Source of the DNA: Candidatus Sulfotelmatobacter sp.
GTDB lineage: Bacteria; Eisenbacteria; RBG-16-71-46
DNA: 57,963 bases
Assembly: GCA_035498555.1 (NCBI GenBank)
Contig: DATKAB010000009.1
Coordinates: forward strand, 1 to 57,963
Reading direction: 5' to 3'
The notes beneath the pieces are model-generated. The model worked only from the letters and a program-made list of their open reading frames with translations, searched no databases and was not told where the DNA came from. Below are positions 7,953 to 16,446 of the stretch, piece by piece (the stretch's first letter is position 1; every line of letters begins with the position of its first letter). A program made the translations under genes and the position numbers.

Positions 7953-10358
7953 TCAGGAATGCGGTCGGGCCGGACGCGCGGGGCAGGGTTCGCTCGTGCC
8001 CCTCACCGCCAGCCACAGGATGCGGTTGAACAGCACCGGATCGGCGCGATCCTCCTCGCGCAGGTCGAGACGGCGCGAGAGTCGCGCCGCGACCGTCGAA
8101 TCCGCGTTCAGCTCGCGTATCGGGATGCCCGGCTCGAGCGCCGCGTAGGCCGAAGTGTCGGGCGCGCTCGCGAACACGTCGTCGAGCGGGCGGCCGAAGC
8201 TGTCGTACTTGGAGAGCGCGCCAAGTTTGAGAATCCGCGCGATCGTCATCACCACGTCGATGGTGTTGGCGTAGCGGTGGATCACGCCGGGCCGGTTGTA
8301 GGGCGAGATCACCAGCAGCGGCGAGCGATGCGAGTCGACGTGATCGGGGCCGTCCTGAGCGTCGTCTTCGAGCACGAAGACCACGGTGCTCTTCCAGTAG
8401 CGCGAGCGGCTGACGGCCTCCACGATGCGCCCAAGCGCGAGATCGTTGTCGGCGACGTAGGCGCGTGGTGTGGGCGATCCGGCACGCCCGCCGGCGGTGT
8501 GATCGTTGGGCAGGTAAACGATGCTGAGCGCCGGAAACGAGTCGATCGCTTCCTGCTCGTGGAAGGCCGCGATCCAGCGATCGGCGCGCACGCTGTCGCG
8601 AATCTCGAGATCCCAGCCGGGATAGCGCGGATCGGTGTGCGCGGCGAGCCAACTCTTGTTGGCGACCCAGCGCCCATCCTTCAGCCGGCGGGTGAACTCG
8701 CCGTAGTTGCGCATCGAGACATAGGAGCGCTGCGCCAGGTTCCAGAGATAGCCGTTCGATGGTTCGTTGACGTCGTTCTCGGGGAGCGAGTCGCGATTGA
8801 GGCCGTCGTAGTCGTAGCTGCGACCGCGACCCGAATAATTGCTGGGGATGGTCTTCTCGACGTAGTCCGAGGCGTAAGCGGCGGTCGACCAGTTGTGCCC
8901 ATCGCCGCTGGCCTCGCCGCTCACCAGGAAGCGATCGAAGATCCCGAAGCGCTCGGCGAGCGCGTGGGCGTTGGGCGTCACGCGGCGCGGGAAGAAGGTG
9001 AGCGACGAATCGGTGTCGCCGGCGCCGAGATCCCCCAGCACCTGATCGAAGGTTCGATTCTCGCGGATCACGTAAATCACGTGCTCGAACGGCGGGAGCG
9101 ATTCGCGCGGCGGCGTCCGGCCCCAGCCGTTGGAGATCGCGACGCGCCGCGACAGCGCCGCCAGCTCGCCGTCGTCGGGGGCGTCGAGGAAGGTCAGCGA
9201 GCCGGCGGTCTGGGCGAGCGTGTACTGGCGCGGGGACTCGGGCCCACGAGTTCCGGGCTGCCGCTTCTTCGGATTGGGGCCGGTCTCGTGGCCCTTGCCG
9301 TTCAGCACCCACAGCGAACGCCCGCGCGCGAGGAGCGCGGTCGGATACCACTCGACCGGGATGCGGCCGATCGGGCCCTCGTTCGCGCCGGCGGCCGACG
9401 GCCGCCCGCCCGCGACGAGCGCGAACACCGAGACGGCGTCGTTGTCGGCCTCGGCGACGTAGAGCCGCCGGCCGTCCGGAGAGAGCGCGAACGCGTTGGG
9501 GGTGCTGCCCTCGCTGGGGCCGCCCGGGGCCGCGCTCGACAGCGCGCCGACCAGCGAGTCGCGCTCGACGTCCACGATCGCGATGCGATCGCTCGACGCG
9601 CACGCGACGTAGAGCCGGCTGGTCGATGGGTCGAACGTCATCGCCGACGGATGCAGGCCGACCTCGATGCGCCCCTGAGCCGCGAGTGCTCCACCACTCG
9701 GCGCAAACCGCGCGACCCACGATCCGCCCCACGCCGACACGAACACGCGCCCGACTCGATCCACCACCACGCCGTACGGATAGCGCCCGGTCGCGAGGCG
9801 CTGCGTCACGCGATGAGTGGCGACGTTCACCACGATCAGCGAGTCGGCGAGGTTCGCGGCCACGTAGAGCCGCGCGCCGTCCGCCGAGCAGGCGAGACCG
9901 GCCGGATAGACGCGGCCGCCGTTCTTTCCCGGCCCCGGCCCAAGCGTGATGCTGTCGGTGAGCGAGGCCGCGTTCTCGCGCCACGCATAGATGTAGATCT
10001 GATCGCGATCGCCCCCCGAAACGAACAGCTTCTCTCCTTCGGGGGAGAAGCAGGCACCGACGAAGGCGGCCGGCTGGACCAGCGTTTGCGTCACGCGCCG
10101 CGCCGCGAGATCCACCACCTGGATGCCCTGCTCGCGATAGCCGCTCAGCACCGCGATCGCGTGGGACGAGTCGGGCGAGAAGATCATCGACACCGGCATC
10201 GAGCCCAGCTCGATCGACGGGCCGGCGGGATCGAGCGCCACGCCGGTCGGGAGGCGGTGAGGATCGGGGGCGGCGCGCTCGCAGCTCGAGAGCAGAGCGA
10301 GCGCGATCGCCGCGATCCAGAGACGTCGCGGGCGTGAGCGGGGCCGGGGCACGAACAT
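7953..10358 (-). CDS. YncE-like beta-propeller / phosphoesterase lipoprotein
   Basis: An 801-residue two-domain protein. The N-terminus is a lipoprotein signal (Arg-rich start, hydrophobic core, LLSSC with Cys26), suggesting an outer-membrane or periplasmic anchor. Residues about 50-390 are YVTN/NHL-type propeller blades (SMPVSMIFSPDSSH, RLYVAEADNDAVSVF). Residues about 430-790 are a PF04185-type phosphoesterase: HVIYVIRENRTFDQVLGDLG, the GDGHNWS segment, VFVLEDDAQDGPDHVD and HRSPLLVISPY hold the metal-ligand motifs of this alkaline-phosphatase-superfamily branch. The fusion is a known architecture. The substrate is unknown; phospholipase-C-like or phosphodiesterase activity would be the family expectation. 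The ATG lacks a clear ribosome-binding site. Confidence 0.85.
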   Translation of the reverse strand: MFVPRPRSRPRRLWIAAIALALLSSCERAAPDPHRLPTGVALDPAGPSIELGSMPVSMIFSPDSSHAIAVLSGYREQGIQVVDLAARRVTQTLVQPAAFVGACFSPEGEKLFVSGGDRDQIYIYAWRENAASLTDSITLGPGPGKNGGRVYPAGLACSADGARLYVAANLADSLIVVNVATHRVTQRLATGRYPYGVVVDRVGRVFVSAWGGSWVARFAPSGGALAAQGRIEVGLHPSAMTFDPSTSRLYVACASSDRIAIVDVERDSLVGALSSAAPGGPSEGSTPNAFALSPDGRRLYVAEADNDAVSVFALVAGGRPSAAGANEGPIGRIPVEWYPTALLARGRSLWVLNGKGHETGPNPKKRQPGTRGPESPRQYTLAQTAGSLTFLDAPDDGELAALSRRVAISNGWGRTPPRESLPPFEHVIYVIRENRTFDQVLGDLGAGDTDSSLTFFPRRVTPNAHALAERFGIFDRFLVSGEASGDGHNWSTAAYASDYVEKTIPSNYSGRGRSYDYDGLNRDSLPENDVNEPSNGYLWNLAQRSYVSMRNYGEFTRRLKDGRWVANKSWLAAHTDPRYPGWDLEIRDSVRADRWIAAFHEQEAIDSFPALSIVYLPNDHTAGGRAGSPTPRAYVADNDLALGRIVEAVSRSRYWKSTVVFVLEDDAQDGPDHVDSHRSPLLVISPYNRPGVIHRYANTIDVVMTIARILKLGALSKYDSFGRPLDDVFASAPDTSAYAALEPGIPIRELNADSTVAARLSRRLDLREEDRADPVLFNRILWLAVRGTSEPCPARPARPHS

Positions 10359-10432
10359 AAGGAGTAGCGGGCAAGATGATGCGATCTCATGAACGTGGCA
10401 AGAAGAACCTGAAAACTCGCGAAGCGAGGCCC

Positions 10433-10457
10433 CGCCGGCGCTCTTGCCGCGCCGGCG
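10433..10457. repeat. Nine-base inverted repeat in the aconitase leader
   Basis: CGCCGGCGC and GCGCCGGCG are separated by a seven-base loop, 74 bases upstream of the aconitase ATG and 75 bases upstream of the divergent lipoprotein gene. It is a candidate operator or leader hairpin. Confidence 0.35.
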
Positions 10458-10530
10458 ACCCCCCGCGTACCATCGCCCCGCGGGCGTCCGCCCCGCGGAA
10501 CACGTGCCGCCAGGGAGCAGAAACCACCTC

Positions 10531-12582
10531 ATGCAGACCATTCAGCCCGCCCGGCTCGAGCCGGGTGTCGATCCCGACACGATCCCCGGCGGCGGTGCGA
10601 CGGTCATCGCGACCGCCGCGGCGCCCATGCCCGGCGCTCAGAAGAACATTCGCGGCCGGGCGTTGATCTTCTGGGACCGGAAGAAGCCGGGCACCAAGCT
10701 CGACGCCATCGACACCGACCAGATCACGCCGGCGGCCGACTGCGTATCCGAGAGCCTCGAGACGCTCGACGAGCGCTGGAAGGCGGGCTCGTTCCGCTAC
10801 CTGATGCCGGATTTCCGAGAGCGCGTGCATCGCGGCGAGACCTTTCTGGTCGCCGGCGATCGCTTCGCGATCGGCAGCTCGCGCGAGATGAGCCCGGCGG
10901 GATTGAAGGGCGTGGCCGAAGAGGCCGGGCTCGAGATGGTGGTGGTGTGCGGCAACAACATGGGCGACATCTTCCGGCGCAATGCCTTCAACCTCGGGCT
11001 CCACGTGATCCAGAGCCCGGAAGCGGTGGCCGACGCTCGCGACGGCGACGAGTTCGAGTTCGATCCCGTGACGCGCGCGCTGCGCAACCTCACCCAGGGG
11101 AAGAGCTACACGCCGGTGCCGCTCACGCCGAAGGAGAACGAGATTCGCGCGAGCGGCGGCATCTTCGCCGTGGGCAAGCGCGAGTTCCGCGATTCGGTGT
11201 CGCGCAAGCCCGAAATCGTCTGGCCCGATGCCGGGCGCGCGCGGCGGATGAGCACCACCGAGCAGATCGTGTGGGCCCATCGCGTCGACAAGGACGCCGA
11301 ATTGAAGCCCGGCGCCACGCTGCGGGTGTACGCCGATCTACTGCCGGCGAGCGACGGGACCGCGCCGTTCTCGATCCACACCTTCAACCAGATCACCGGC
11401 GGCAACACCATCGAGCCGCGGCAAATCGCGATCGCCAACGATCACTTCGTGTTCACCGGGGTCGAGGCCGACGAGAAGCAGACTTCAATCGGGCGCGCGT
11501 TCGCCGAGCGCTTCAAGATCCGCAAGCCCTACTACGCGACTCCGGGCGACGGGATCTTCCACTTCTACTTCCCCGAACAGGGACTGGTGATGCCGGGGGC
11601 GTTCATCCCGGGCGCCGATTCGCACAGCCGCGCTTACGGCGCCTACGGCGCGGTCGGCATCGGCGTCGGCTCGACCACCCTCGGCTTCGGCTGGGCCACC
11701 GGCGCGATCTACTTCACCATGGCGAAGCAGCGCCGCGTCTCGTTCACCGGCAGGCTGCAGCCGTGGGTGACGGGCAAGGACATCGTGCTCGAGCTGTTGC
11801 GCCGCTGGGGCGCGAAGCAGTCACAGGGAATGTCAGTGGAGTTCGTGGATGTCGGGAAGCAGCTGCCGATCGCGTTCCGCAACACCATCGCCAACATGAT
11901 GGCCGAGGGCGAAGCGTTGAACGGCATCTTCGCGGCCGACGAGATCACCTACGAGTGGTATCGCCGGAAGGGGATGAGCGAGCTGCCCTACCCGCGCATT
12001 CGCTGCGGGGAGGACGCGGTGTTCGAGATCGACGAGGCGCTCCCGCTCGGCGACGTGGCGCCGATGATCGCCAAGCCGTTCAGCCCCGGAAACGCGTTTC
12101 CGGCGGGCGAGGTGGCGAAGGAACGCATCACCTTCGACAAGGCGATGATCGGCTCGTGCACCAACGGCGGCTACGACGACCTGCTGAGCGCGGCGCTGGT
12201 GATCCGCGCGGCGCGGGCGGGCGGCGCGAAGCGCGCGGCGCGCGAGTTCGTGATCTTTCCGGGCTCAGGCGGCGTCAAGCAGCAGATCGAGAATCCCGAC
12301 CCGCGGCTGGGTGGCGAATCGATCGCCGACGTGTTCCGCTCGGTGGGCGGGCAGATTCGCCAGTCGTGGTGCGGGCCGTGCTTCGGCCAGGGGCCCGATT
12401 CGCTCAAGCCCGGACAGCGCGCGATCACGTCCTTCAATCGCAACTGGACGAATCGCATGGGTGTCGGCGGCGAGGGCTATCTCGCGTCGCCAAGCGTGGT
12501 CGCCGCCAGCGCGCTCCTCGGCTATATGGGGCCGCCCGACGAGCTGGGTCTTGGCTGGGACGCGGAGAAATTCGGGGTCTAG
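10531..12582 (+). CDS. Aconitase / isopropylmalate isomerase superfamily hydro-lyase, swivel domain first
   Basis: A 683-residue [4Fe-4S] hydro-lyase. The cluster cysteines are Cys543 (GSCTNG), Cys614 and Cys617 (WCGPC), and the large-domain loop PGADSHSRAYGAYGAVGIGVGST is present. The swivel (LeuD-like) domain, with the IGSSRE motif at 114-119, stands at the N-terminus (about 40-220) and the three catalytic domains follow (about 235-675). AcnA has the swivel at its C-terminus; AcnB has it before the catalytic core but with a HEAT domain, which is missing here. The likely reaction is citrate-isocitrate isomerisation, but isopropylmalate, homoaconitate or methylcitrate isomerases cannot be excluded. 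It is single-gene and tail-to-tail with the GNAT gene, the stops sharing CTAG. Confidence 0.85.
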   Translation: MQTIQPARLEPGVDPDTIPGGGATVIATAAAPMPGAQKNIRGRALIFWDRKKPGTKLDAIDTDQITPAADCVSESLETLDERWKAGSFRYLMPDFRERVHRGETFLVAGDRFAIGSSREMSPAGLKGVAEEAGLEMVVVCGNNMGDIFRRNAFNLGLHVIQSPEAVADARDGDEFEFDPVTRALRNLTQGKSYTPVPLTPKENEIRASGGIFAVGKREFRDSVSRKPEIVWPDAGRARRMSTTEQIVWAHRVDKDAELKPGATLRVYADLLPASDGTAPFSIHTFNQITGGNTIEPRQIAIANDHFVFTGVEADEKQTSIGRAFAERFKIRKPYYATPGDGIFHFYFPEQGLVMPGAFIPGADSHSRAYGAYGAVGIGVGSTTLGFGWATGAIYFTMAKQRRVSFTGRLQPWVTGKDIVLELLRRWGAKQSQGMSVEFVDVGKQLPIAFRNTIANMMAEGEALNGIFAADEITYEWYRRKGMSELPYPRIRCGEDAVFEIDEALPLGDVAPMIAKPFSPGNAFPAGEVAKERITFDKAMIGSCTNGGYDDLLSAALVIRAARAGGAKRAAREFVIFPGSGGVKQQIENPDPRLGGESIADVFRSVGGQIRQSWCGPCFGQGPDSLKPGQRAITSFNRNWTNRMGVGGEGYLASPSVVAASALLGYMGPPDELGLGWDAEKFGV

Positions 12583-13451
12583 AGCGCCAGTTCCATCTCC
12601 CACTGGCGGTGGCTCACCGCCGCACCCGCGCGCTCGAGCGCCGCGGCCACGAAGTCGCCCTCGGCCAGGTTGAGGAGCCGCGCGAGCCGCCTGGGATGGG
12701 CGGCGAACAGCGTCGCCAGCGCCTGGTCGAGCGCGGCGTTGGCCGCGGCGTCTGCCTCCGCGTCGCGGCTCCCGCGATCCACCGCCAGCTCGGCGATGCC
12801 AATGCGCTCCGGCGAAACGCGGAACACGATCAGGGCGCGTCCGTCGGAGCTCGCCATCGCGCGAACGTCGGGAAAGCCGCGCCGCACGCCCTCCAGCTCG
12901 CGCTGCCAGGGCGCGCGCTCGGGACGCAATTGCGCGATCCGCGCCGCGGCTTCGTCGATCGCGAGCTCGCGGGCCGGCGCCGCCGGCGTGGCCGGCGCCT
13001 CGATGCTGGCAGCGCGATCCCACACCTCGAGCTTTCTCAGGATGCGAAACTCGAGCGCTTCATAGAGCGGGATCGCCTTCTCGTTCTCGACCAGCACTTC
13101 GAGGCCCAGCGTCTCGAACTGCCGCTTCTGTGACTCCTCGATCAACGCGCGCATCACCCGCTCGCCGTGACCCCGCCGCCGTGCCGAGGGGATTACGCCC
13201 ATGCCGCCCACCCAGCCGCGGCGCCCCCGGACGCCCAGCATGCCGAAGGCAACCGGGCGGCCTTCGGCGACCACGATCCGCGAACCCGCGAAGTCGAGGT
13301 CGAAGCTGCGCTCGAACACCTCGAGGGATTCGACGGTGACCGCGCCCGGGACGTAGTAGTCGGAAAACGCATCGGTCCAAAGGGCTGCAAGATCGGCGCG
13401 CGAGATCCGCGAAGCGGGCAGGACCGTCGTGGTGGTGTCGTGCCGTCCCAT
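12579..13451 (-). CDS. GNAT-family N-acetyltransferase with extended C-terminal domain
   Basis: A 290-residue protein. The N-terminal half is a GNAT fold: a conserved GMLGVRGRRGWVGGMGVIPSARRRGHGERVM segment contains the acetyl-CoA pyrophosphate loop R-R-x-G-x-G-E, followed by LGLEVLVENEKAIPLYEALEF. The second half (about 160-290) is less conserved and resembles the second, degenerate acetyltransferase domain seen in two-domain GNAT proteins. GAGGAG lies ahead of the ATG at 13451. Substrate unknown. Its leader contains a perfect 17-base inverted repeat. Confidence 0.85.
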   Translation of the reverse strand: MGRHDTTTTVLPASRISRADLAALWTDAFSDYYVPGAVTVESLEVFERSFDLDFAGSRIVVAEGRPVAFGMLGVRGRRGWVGGMGVIPSARRRGHGERVMRALIEESQKRQFETLGLEVLVENEKAIPLYEALEFRILRKLEVWDRAASIEAPATPAAPARELAIDEAAARIAQLRPERAPWQRELEGVRRGFPDVRAMASSDGRALIVFRVSPERIGIAELAVDRGSRDAEADAAANAALDQALATLFAAHPRRLARLLNLAEGDFVAAALERAGAAVSHRQWEMELAL

Positions 13452-13474
13452 CGGGGCTCCTCATCGTCACGATT

Positions 13475-13491
13475 GGGCCGAACTTCGGCCC
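13475..13491. promoter_or_regulatory. Perfect palindrome upstream of the GNAT gene, candidate operator
   Basis: GGGCCGAA-C-TTCGGCCC, two eight-base arms around one central base, 24 bases upstream of the GNAT ATG and 108 bases upstream of the divergent TPR gene. Its size and symmetry fit a dimeric repressor site, but no regulator is encoded beside it. Confidence 0.4.
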
Positions 13492-13599
13492 CGGGAAGCG
13501 CATCCTAAACACTCGCCTGCTCCATCTGGAACCCGGGATGCCGATCGGGCAGACTGGCCTCGTCCCCATTCGGACCCCTAGCCCTCGGAGAGTCACCCG

Positions 13600-14208
13600 A
13601 TGAAGAGCGTTCGTTCGCTGTTCCTGGCAGTCCTGGGAGTCGCCATCGCCTCCGCCGCGTTCGCGTCGTTCGGCGGCGGGAGCAAGCCGTCGCCGCCACC
13701 GCCCACCTCGAGCGGCGACAACGAGAGTTCGACCTCGGCGCAGAGCAGCCAGCGCCAGGAGGCCGAGAAGTGGTACGGCGACGCCTACAACGACGTTCAG
13801 AAGGGCAAGGAGTCCGAGCAGAAGAACAAGGCGAACGACGCCGAGAAGCATTACAAACGGGCGCTCGATCGCGGCCAGCACGCCGTCGAGCTGGACTCCA
13901 TGTACCACGAGGCTTGGAACCTGATCGGTTTCACCTCGCGCAAACTCAAGAACTACGACGGCTCGATCGCCGCCTATCAGCGCTGCCTGCGCATCAAGCC
14001 CGACTTCGCGCCGGCGCGCGAGTATCTCGGCGAGGCCTATCTCGAGATGGGCCGGATCGACGACGCCAAGAAACAGCTCGCGATGCTCGATCCGCTCGAA
14101 GCGCCCGAGGAGGCGCGCACGCTCAACACGGCGATTCAGTCTTACGAAACCGCGCATCCCTCGGCGACCGCGTCGGCGTCGTCGAGCGATTCGACCAAGG
14201 CCAGGTAG
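13600..14208 (+). CDS. Exported TPR-repeat protein
   Basis: A 202-residue protein with a Sec signal peptide (MKSVRSLFLAVLGVAIASAAFA), a Ser/Pro-rich low-complexity linker (about 27-55), and two to three tetratricopeptide repeats (HYKRALDRGQHAVELDSMYHEAWNLIG and SIAAYQRCLRIKPDFAPAREYLGEAYLEMG regions). The end is again Ser/Ala-rich. TPR domains mediate protein-protein contacts, and a periplasmic location is inferred from the signal. GGAG precedes the ATG. A strong hairpin terminator follows 20 bases after the stop. Confidence 0.85.
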   Translation: MKSVRSLFLAVLGVAIASAAFASFGGGSKPSPPPPTSSGDNESSTSAQSSQRQEAEKWYGDAYNDVQKGKESEQKNKANDAEKHYKRALDRGQHAVELDSMYHEAWNLIGFTSRKLKNYDGSIAAYQRCLRIKPDFAPAREYLGEAYLEMGRIDDAKKQLAMLDPLEAPEEARTLNTAIQSYETAHPSATASASSSDSTKAR

Positions 14209-14228
14209 CCTGCATCGGCAGAAGGCAA

Positions 14229-14265
14229 AGGCCCCCGGAGCGCGGCTCCGGGGGCCTCTTCATTT
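14229..14265 (+). terminator. Strong GC hairpin after the TPR gene
   Basis: A 13-base-pair perfect stem (AGGCCCCCGGAGC / GCTCCGGGGGCCT) with a three-base GCG loop, followed by the short T-rich stretch CTTCATTT. It sits just after the TPR gene and just before an inverted-repeat element. Confidence 0.8.
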
Positions 14266-14266
14266 C

Positions 14267-14385
14267 GGTTGTGCGGCGAAGACTGTTGACGGGGGCTCTG
14301 AGGCCGCTAAGTCATTGAAATTTCGCGTTCGGGGTGTCCGAAGTAGGCCTGATCGAGAGGCATCAACAGTCTTCGCTGCACAACC
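14267..14385. mobile_element. 119-bp inverted-repeat element (MITE-like), copy 1
   Basis: Terminal inverted repeats of 23 bases (14267-14289 and 14363-14385) match at 22 of 23 positions and enclose 73 bases without a reading frame. The left terminus begins GGTTGTGCGGCGAAGACTG. The element lies directly between a terminator and the convergent yceI gene. Its termini resemble those of a second element at 43758-43897 (16 of 23 positions in the left arm), which suggests a small non-autonomous repeat family. No target-site duplication could be identified with certainty. Confidence 0.45.
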
Positions 14386-14430
14386 CTTTTCATCGCCGCC
14401 GGCGCACGCCGGCGCCGGGCCGCAGATGAC

Positions 14431-15165
14431 CTACTTCCCGCCGCCGCCCTTCGGCGCCGGCTGCTTGCCGGTGGGCTTCGGCGACTCCGACGGCTTCGAG
14501 GTGTCGGAGGGCTTCACCTCCATCGGCTTCGGGCCCGGCATCGAGCCCGCTTCGATGTTGAGCGTGATCGTCACGTCGTCGCCGAGCATGGTGCCGCCCT
14601 GATCCAGCGTCTTGTTCCAGTTGATCCCGTAGTCCTGGCGATTGATGGTCGCGGTAGCGTCGAACCCGGCCCGCGTGCCCATCGCATTGCCGGCGATGCC
14701 GACCGCGCCCATGCCCAGGAACGTCACGTCGAGCGTCACCGGCTTCTCGACGCCGTGCATCGAGAGTGTGCCCTCGACCTTCAAGTGATCGCCGGGATTG
14801 AGCGCGGTCTTGTCGGCATCCAGAACCACCTTGGTGCTCTTGAAGGTCAGCGTCGGGTACTTGTCGACCTCGAAGAAATTGGGGCTGCGCAGATCGGCGT
14901 CACGGCGATCGTTTTCGGTGGTGATGCTGGAGGCCTGAATCGTCACGTCGACCGACGATGCCGCGGGATTCCTGGCATCGAACTCGATCGCACCCTGGAA
15001 GTCCTTGAAGCGCCCGTTCACCTTGGAGAAGAAGTGCCGGATGCTGAAGCCGACATTGGTGTGGTTGGGATCGATGCGGAACGTTTCGGTCGCGGCCGAG
15101 GCGGCCGAGGCGGCGATCGCCGCCGCGAACAGGGTCAGCGCGGACATGCGTAACCAAGACTTCAT
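14431..15165 (-). CDS. YceI-family periplasmic protein
   Basis: A 244-residue protein with a Sec signal peptide ending about residue 24 (AASAASA) and one YceI lipocalin-like domain. The motifs are typical: FRIDPNHTNVGFSIRH, DFQGAIEFD, DLRSPNFFEVDKYPTLTFKS, VEGTLSMHGVEKPVTLDV and INRQDYGINW. YceI proteins bind polyprenyl-type lipids in the periplasm. The last 35 residues (Lys/Pro/Ser-rich, ending GGGGK) are a disordered extension not usual for the family. The ATG at 15165 has a GGAGG ribosome-binding site. Confidence 0.9.
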   Translation of the reverse strand: MKSWLRMSALTLFAAAIAASAASAATETFRIDPNHTNVGFSIRHFFSKVNGRFKDFQGAIEFDARNPAASSVDVTIQASSITTENDRRDADLRSPNFFEVDKYPTLTFKSTKVVLDADKTALNPGDHLKVEGTLSMHGVEKPVTLDVTFLGMGAVGIAGNAMGTRAGFDATATINRQDYGINWNKTLDQGGTMLGDDVTITLNIEAGSMPGPKPMEVKPSDTSKPSESPKPTGKQPAPKGGGGK

Positions 15166-15208
15166 GGCGCAACCTCCAGGTCGGAAGACGGAGCGGCTCT
15201 CGGCGGAT

Positions 15209-15254
15209 GGCGCAGGCTTCGATGCGAGCGGTACGCGAAGCATACTCCTGCGCC
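15209..15254. repeat. Nested hairpin in the yceI upstream region
   Basis: GGCGCAGG (15209-15216) pairs with CCTGCGCC (15247-15254), and just inside it CTTCG pairs with CGAAG, giving a compact nested inverted repeat 44-89 bases upstream of the yceI ATG. It could be an operator or a REP-like sequence. Confidence 0.35.
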
Positions 15255-15338
15255 GGGGTCATTTTGCGCAGGCTTGACGCGGGTTGAGCGGGGCCGGCGC
15301 CGGGAGCCGCTTTCACCGAGGCCAACCGGCGGCTTCGC

Positions 15339-15367
15339 TTGTGGCGCCGATCGGCGCTGGCTAGCAT
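15339..15367 (+). promoter_or_regulatory. Candidate sigma-70-type promoter of the peptidase/ATP-grasp unit
   Basis: TTGTGG (15339-15344), a 17-base spacer and TAGCAT (15362-15367). Only eight bases separate the -10 hexamer from the proposed GTG start, so the transcript would be leaderless or nearly so. Confidence 0.4.
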
Positions 15368-15375
15368 CGCCGGCC

Positions 15376-16389
15376 GTGCCCGCCTTCGAATCCACCTCCG
15401 CCGACGTCCGCGAGCTGCTCGGCAAGCGCATCAGCCAGCTGGGGCTCAGGATCGAGGGCTCGCCGGTCGAGCGCTTCGTGAACCAGCTCTACCGCGAGCT
15501 GGAGCGCAAGGGCCTCCACAAGTTCCGCCCGGTCTGCTACCTGACCGACGAGTGGGGCTGCCCCGACGGGCACCCGGTGATCGGCATTCCGTTCTACCTC
15601 GCAGACCCCAAACTCGCGCGGCTCGAGCGCGAGATGAACGACCTCGAGGACGATCGCGAGATCATGATGTACCTGCGCCACGAGGCCGGTCACGCGTTCA
15701 ACTACGCGTATCACCTGTACGCGACGCCGGCGTGGCGCCGGCTGTTCGGCCCGTTCAATCGGCGTTATCGCGACCACTATCGCCCGGTGCCGTTCAGCCG
15801 CAAGCACGTGCGGCACATCGCCGGCTGGTACGCGCAAAAGCATCCCGACGAAGACTTTGCCGAGACCTTCGCGGTGTGGCTGACGCCTCGCTCCAACTGG
15901 CGCGCGCGCTACAAAGGTTGGCCCGCACTCGCGAAGCTGCGCTATGTTGAGCGGGTCGCCAGAATCGTGGGCGATCGGGATCCACTGGTGCCGAGGGGCG
16001 ATTTCGACATCACTGTCGAGGACATGCGGCTCACGGTCGAGGAGTTCTACCGGCGTGAGGCGCGGCAGAATGGCCGCGGAGTGAACGTCGCGCTCGAATC
16101 CGATCTCGCCGCCATGTTCGTGCCCCGCGGGCGGCGGCGAAAGGGCATTCGCCCGGCCTGGGAGCTGGTCGAGGAGAATCGGCTGGCGCTGACCGACAAG
16201 GTCACCTACTGGACCGGAGTGCAGCGCCCGGTGGTGCGGGCGCTGGTCGAGCGCATCGCGAGGACGTGTCGCGAGAAGGAGCTCTACGCAGAAATGGGTC
16301 GCGAGCCGCAGCTGCTGGTCGAGCTGACGGCGTTCGCCACCACGCTGGCGATGAATTACTTGACGCGCGGAAAGTTCGTGATCAGTTAG
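15376..16389 (+). CDS. Putative zinc-binding metallopeptidase (HExxH type)
   Basis: A 337-residue protein with a zincin signature: HEAGH in the segment MMYLRHEAGHAFNYAYHLY, and a downstream DEDFAETFAVW segment whose Glu could be the third ligand. This resembles the 'putative zinc-binding metallopeptidase' families found as single conserved proteins in several phyla. No signal peptide is seen. GTG at 15376 is proposed from the candidate promoter and the start of conserved-looking sequence; the frame is open back to 15274. The ATP-grasp gene follows after 57 bases on the same strand, and the pair is probably functionally linked. Substrate unknown. Confidence 0.7.
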   Translation: MPAFESTSADVRELLGKRISQLGLRIEGSPVERFVNQLYRELERKGLHKFRPVCYLTDEWGCPDGHPVIGIPFYLADPKLARLEREMNDLEDDREIMMYLRHEAGHAFNYAYHLYATPAWRRLFGPFNRRYRDHYRPVPFSRKHVRHIAGWYAQKHPDEDFAETFAVWLTPRSNWRARYKGWPALAKLRYVERVARIVGDRDPLVPRGDFDITVEDMRLTVEEFYRREARQNGRGVNVALESDLAAMFVPRGRRRKGIRPAWELVEENRLALTDKVTYWTGVQRPVVRALVERIARTCREKELYAEMGREPQLLVELTAFATTLAMNYLTRGKFVIS

Positions 16390-16446
16390 AGTGTGCTTGG
16401 CTGCGCCGGGGAAGGGAATCCCGGGGTCGCAACGGCGAGGATCGCC

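Noticed and set aside
7243-10374. A 1043-codon open frame on the minus strand over the YncE/phosphoesterase gene and the pilT upstream region
   Set aside because: It is a different frame of the lipoprotein gene, has an Arg-rich composition without domains, and runs through a neighbouring gene in the opposite direction. Such frames arise from high GC.
10531-12582. Naming the hydro-lyase leuC or acnA
   Set aside because: Domain order and length fit neither well, and no leucine-pathway or other TCA genes are adjacent.
10947-13133. A 728-codon plus-strand frame overlapping the aconitase and GNAT genes
   Set aside because: It overlaps two well-supported genes in another frame or strand and has shadow-type composition.
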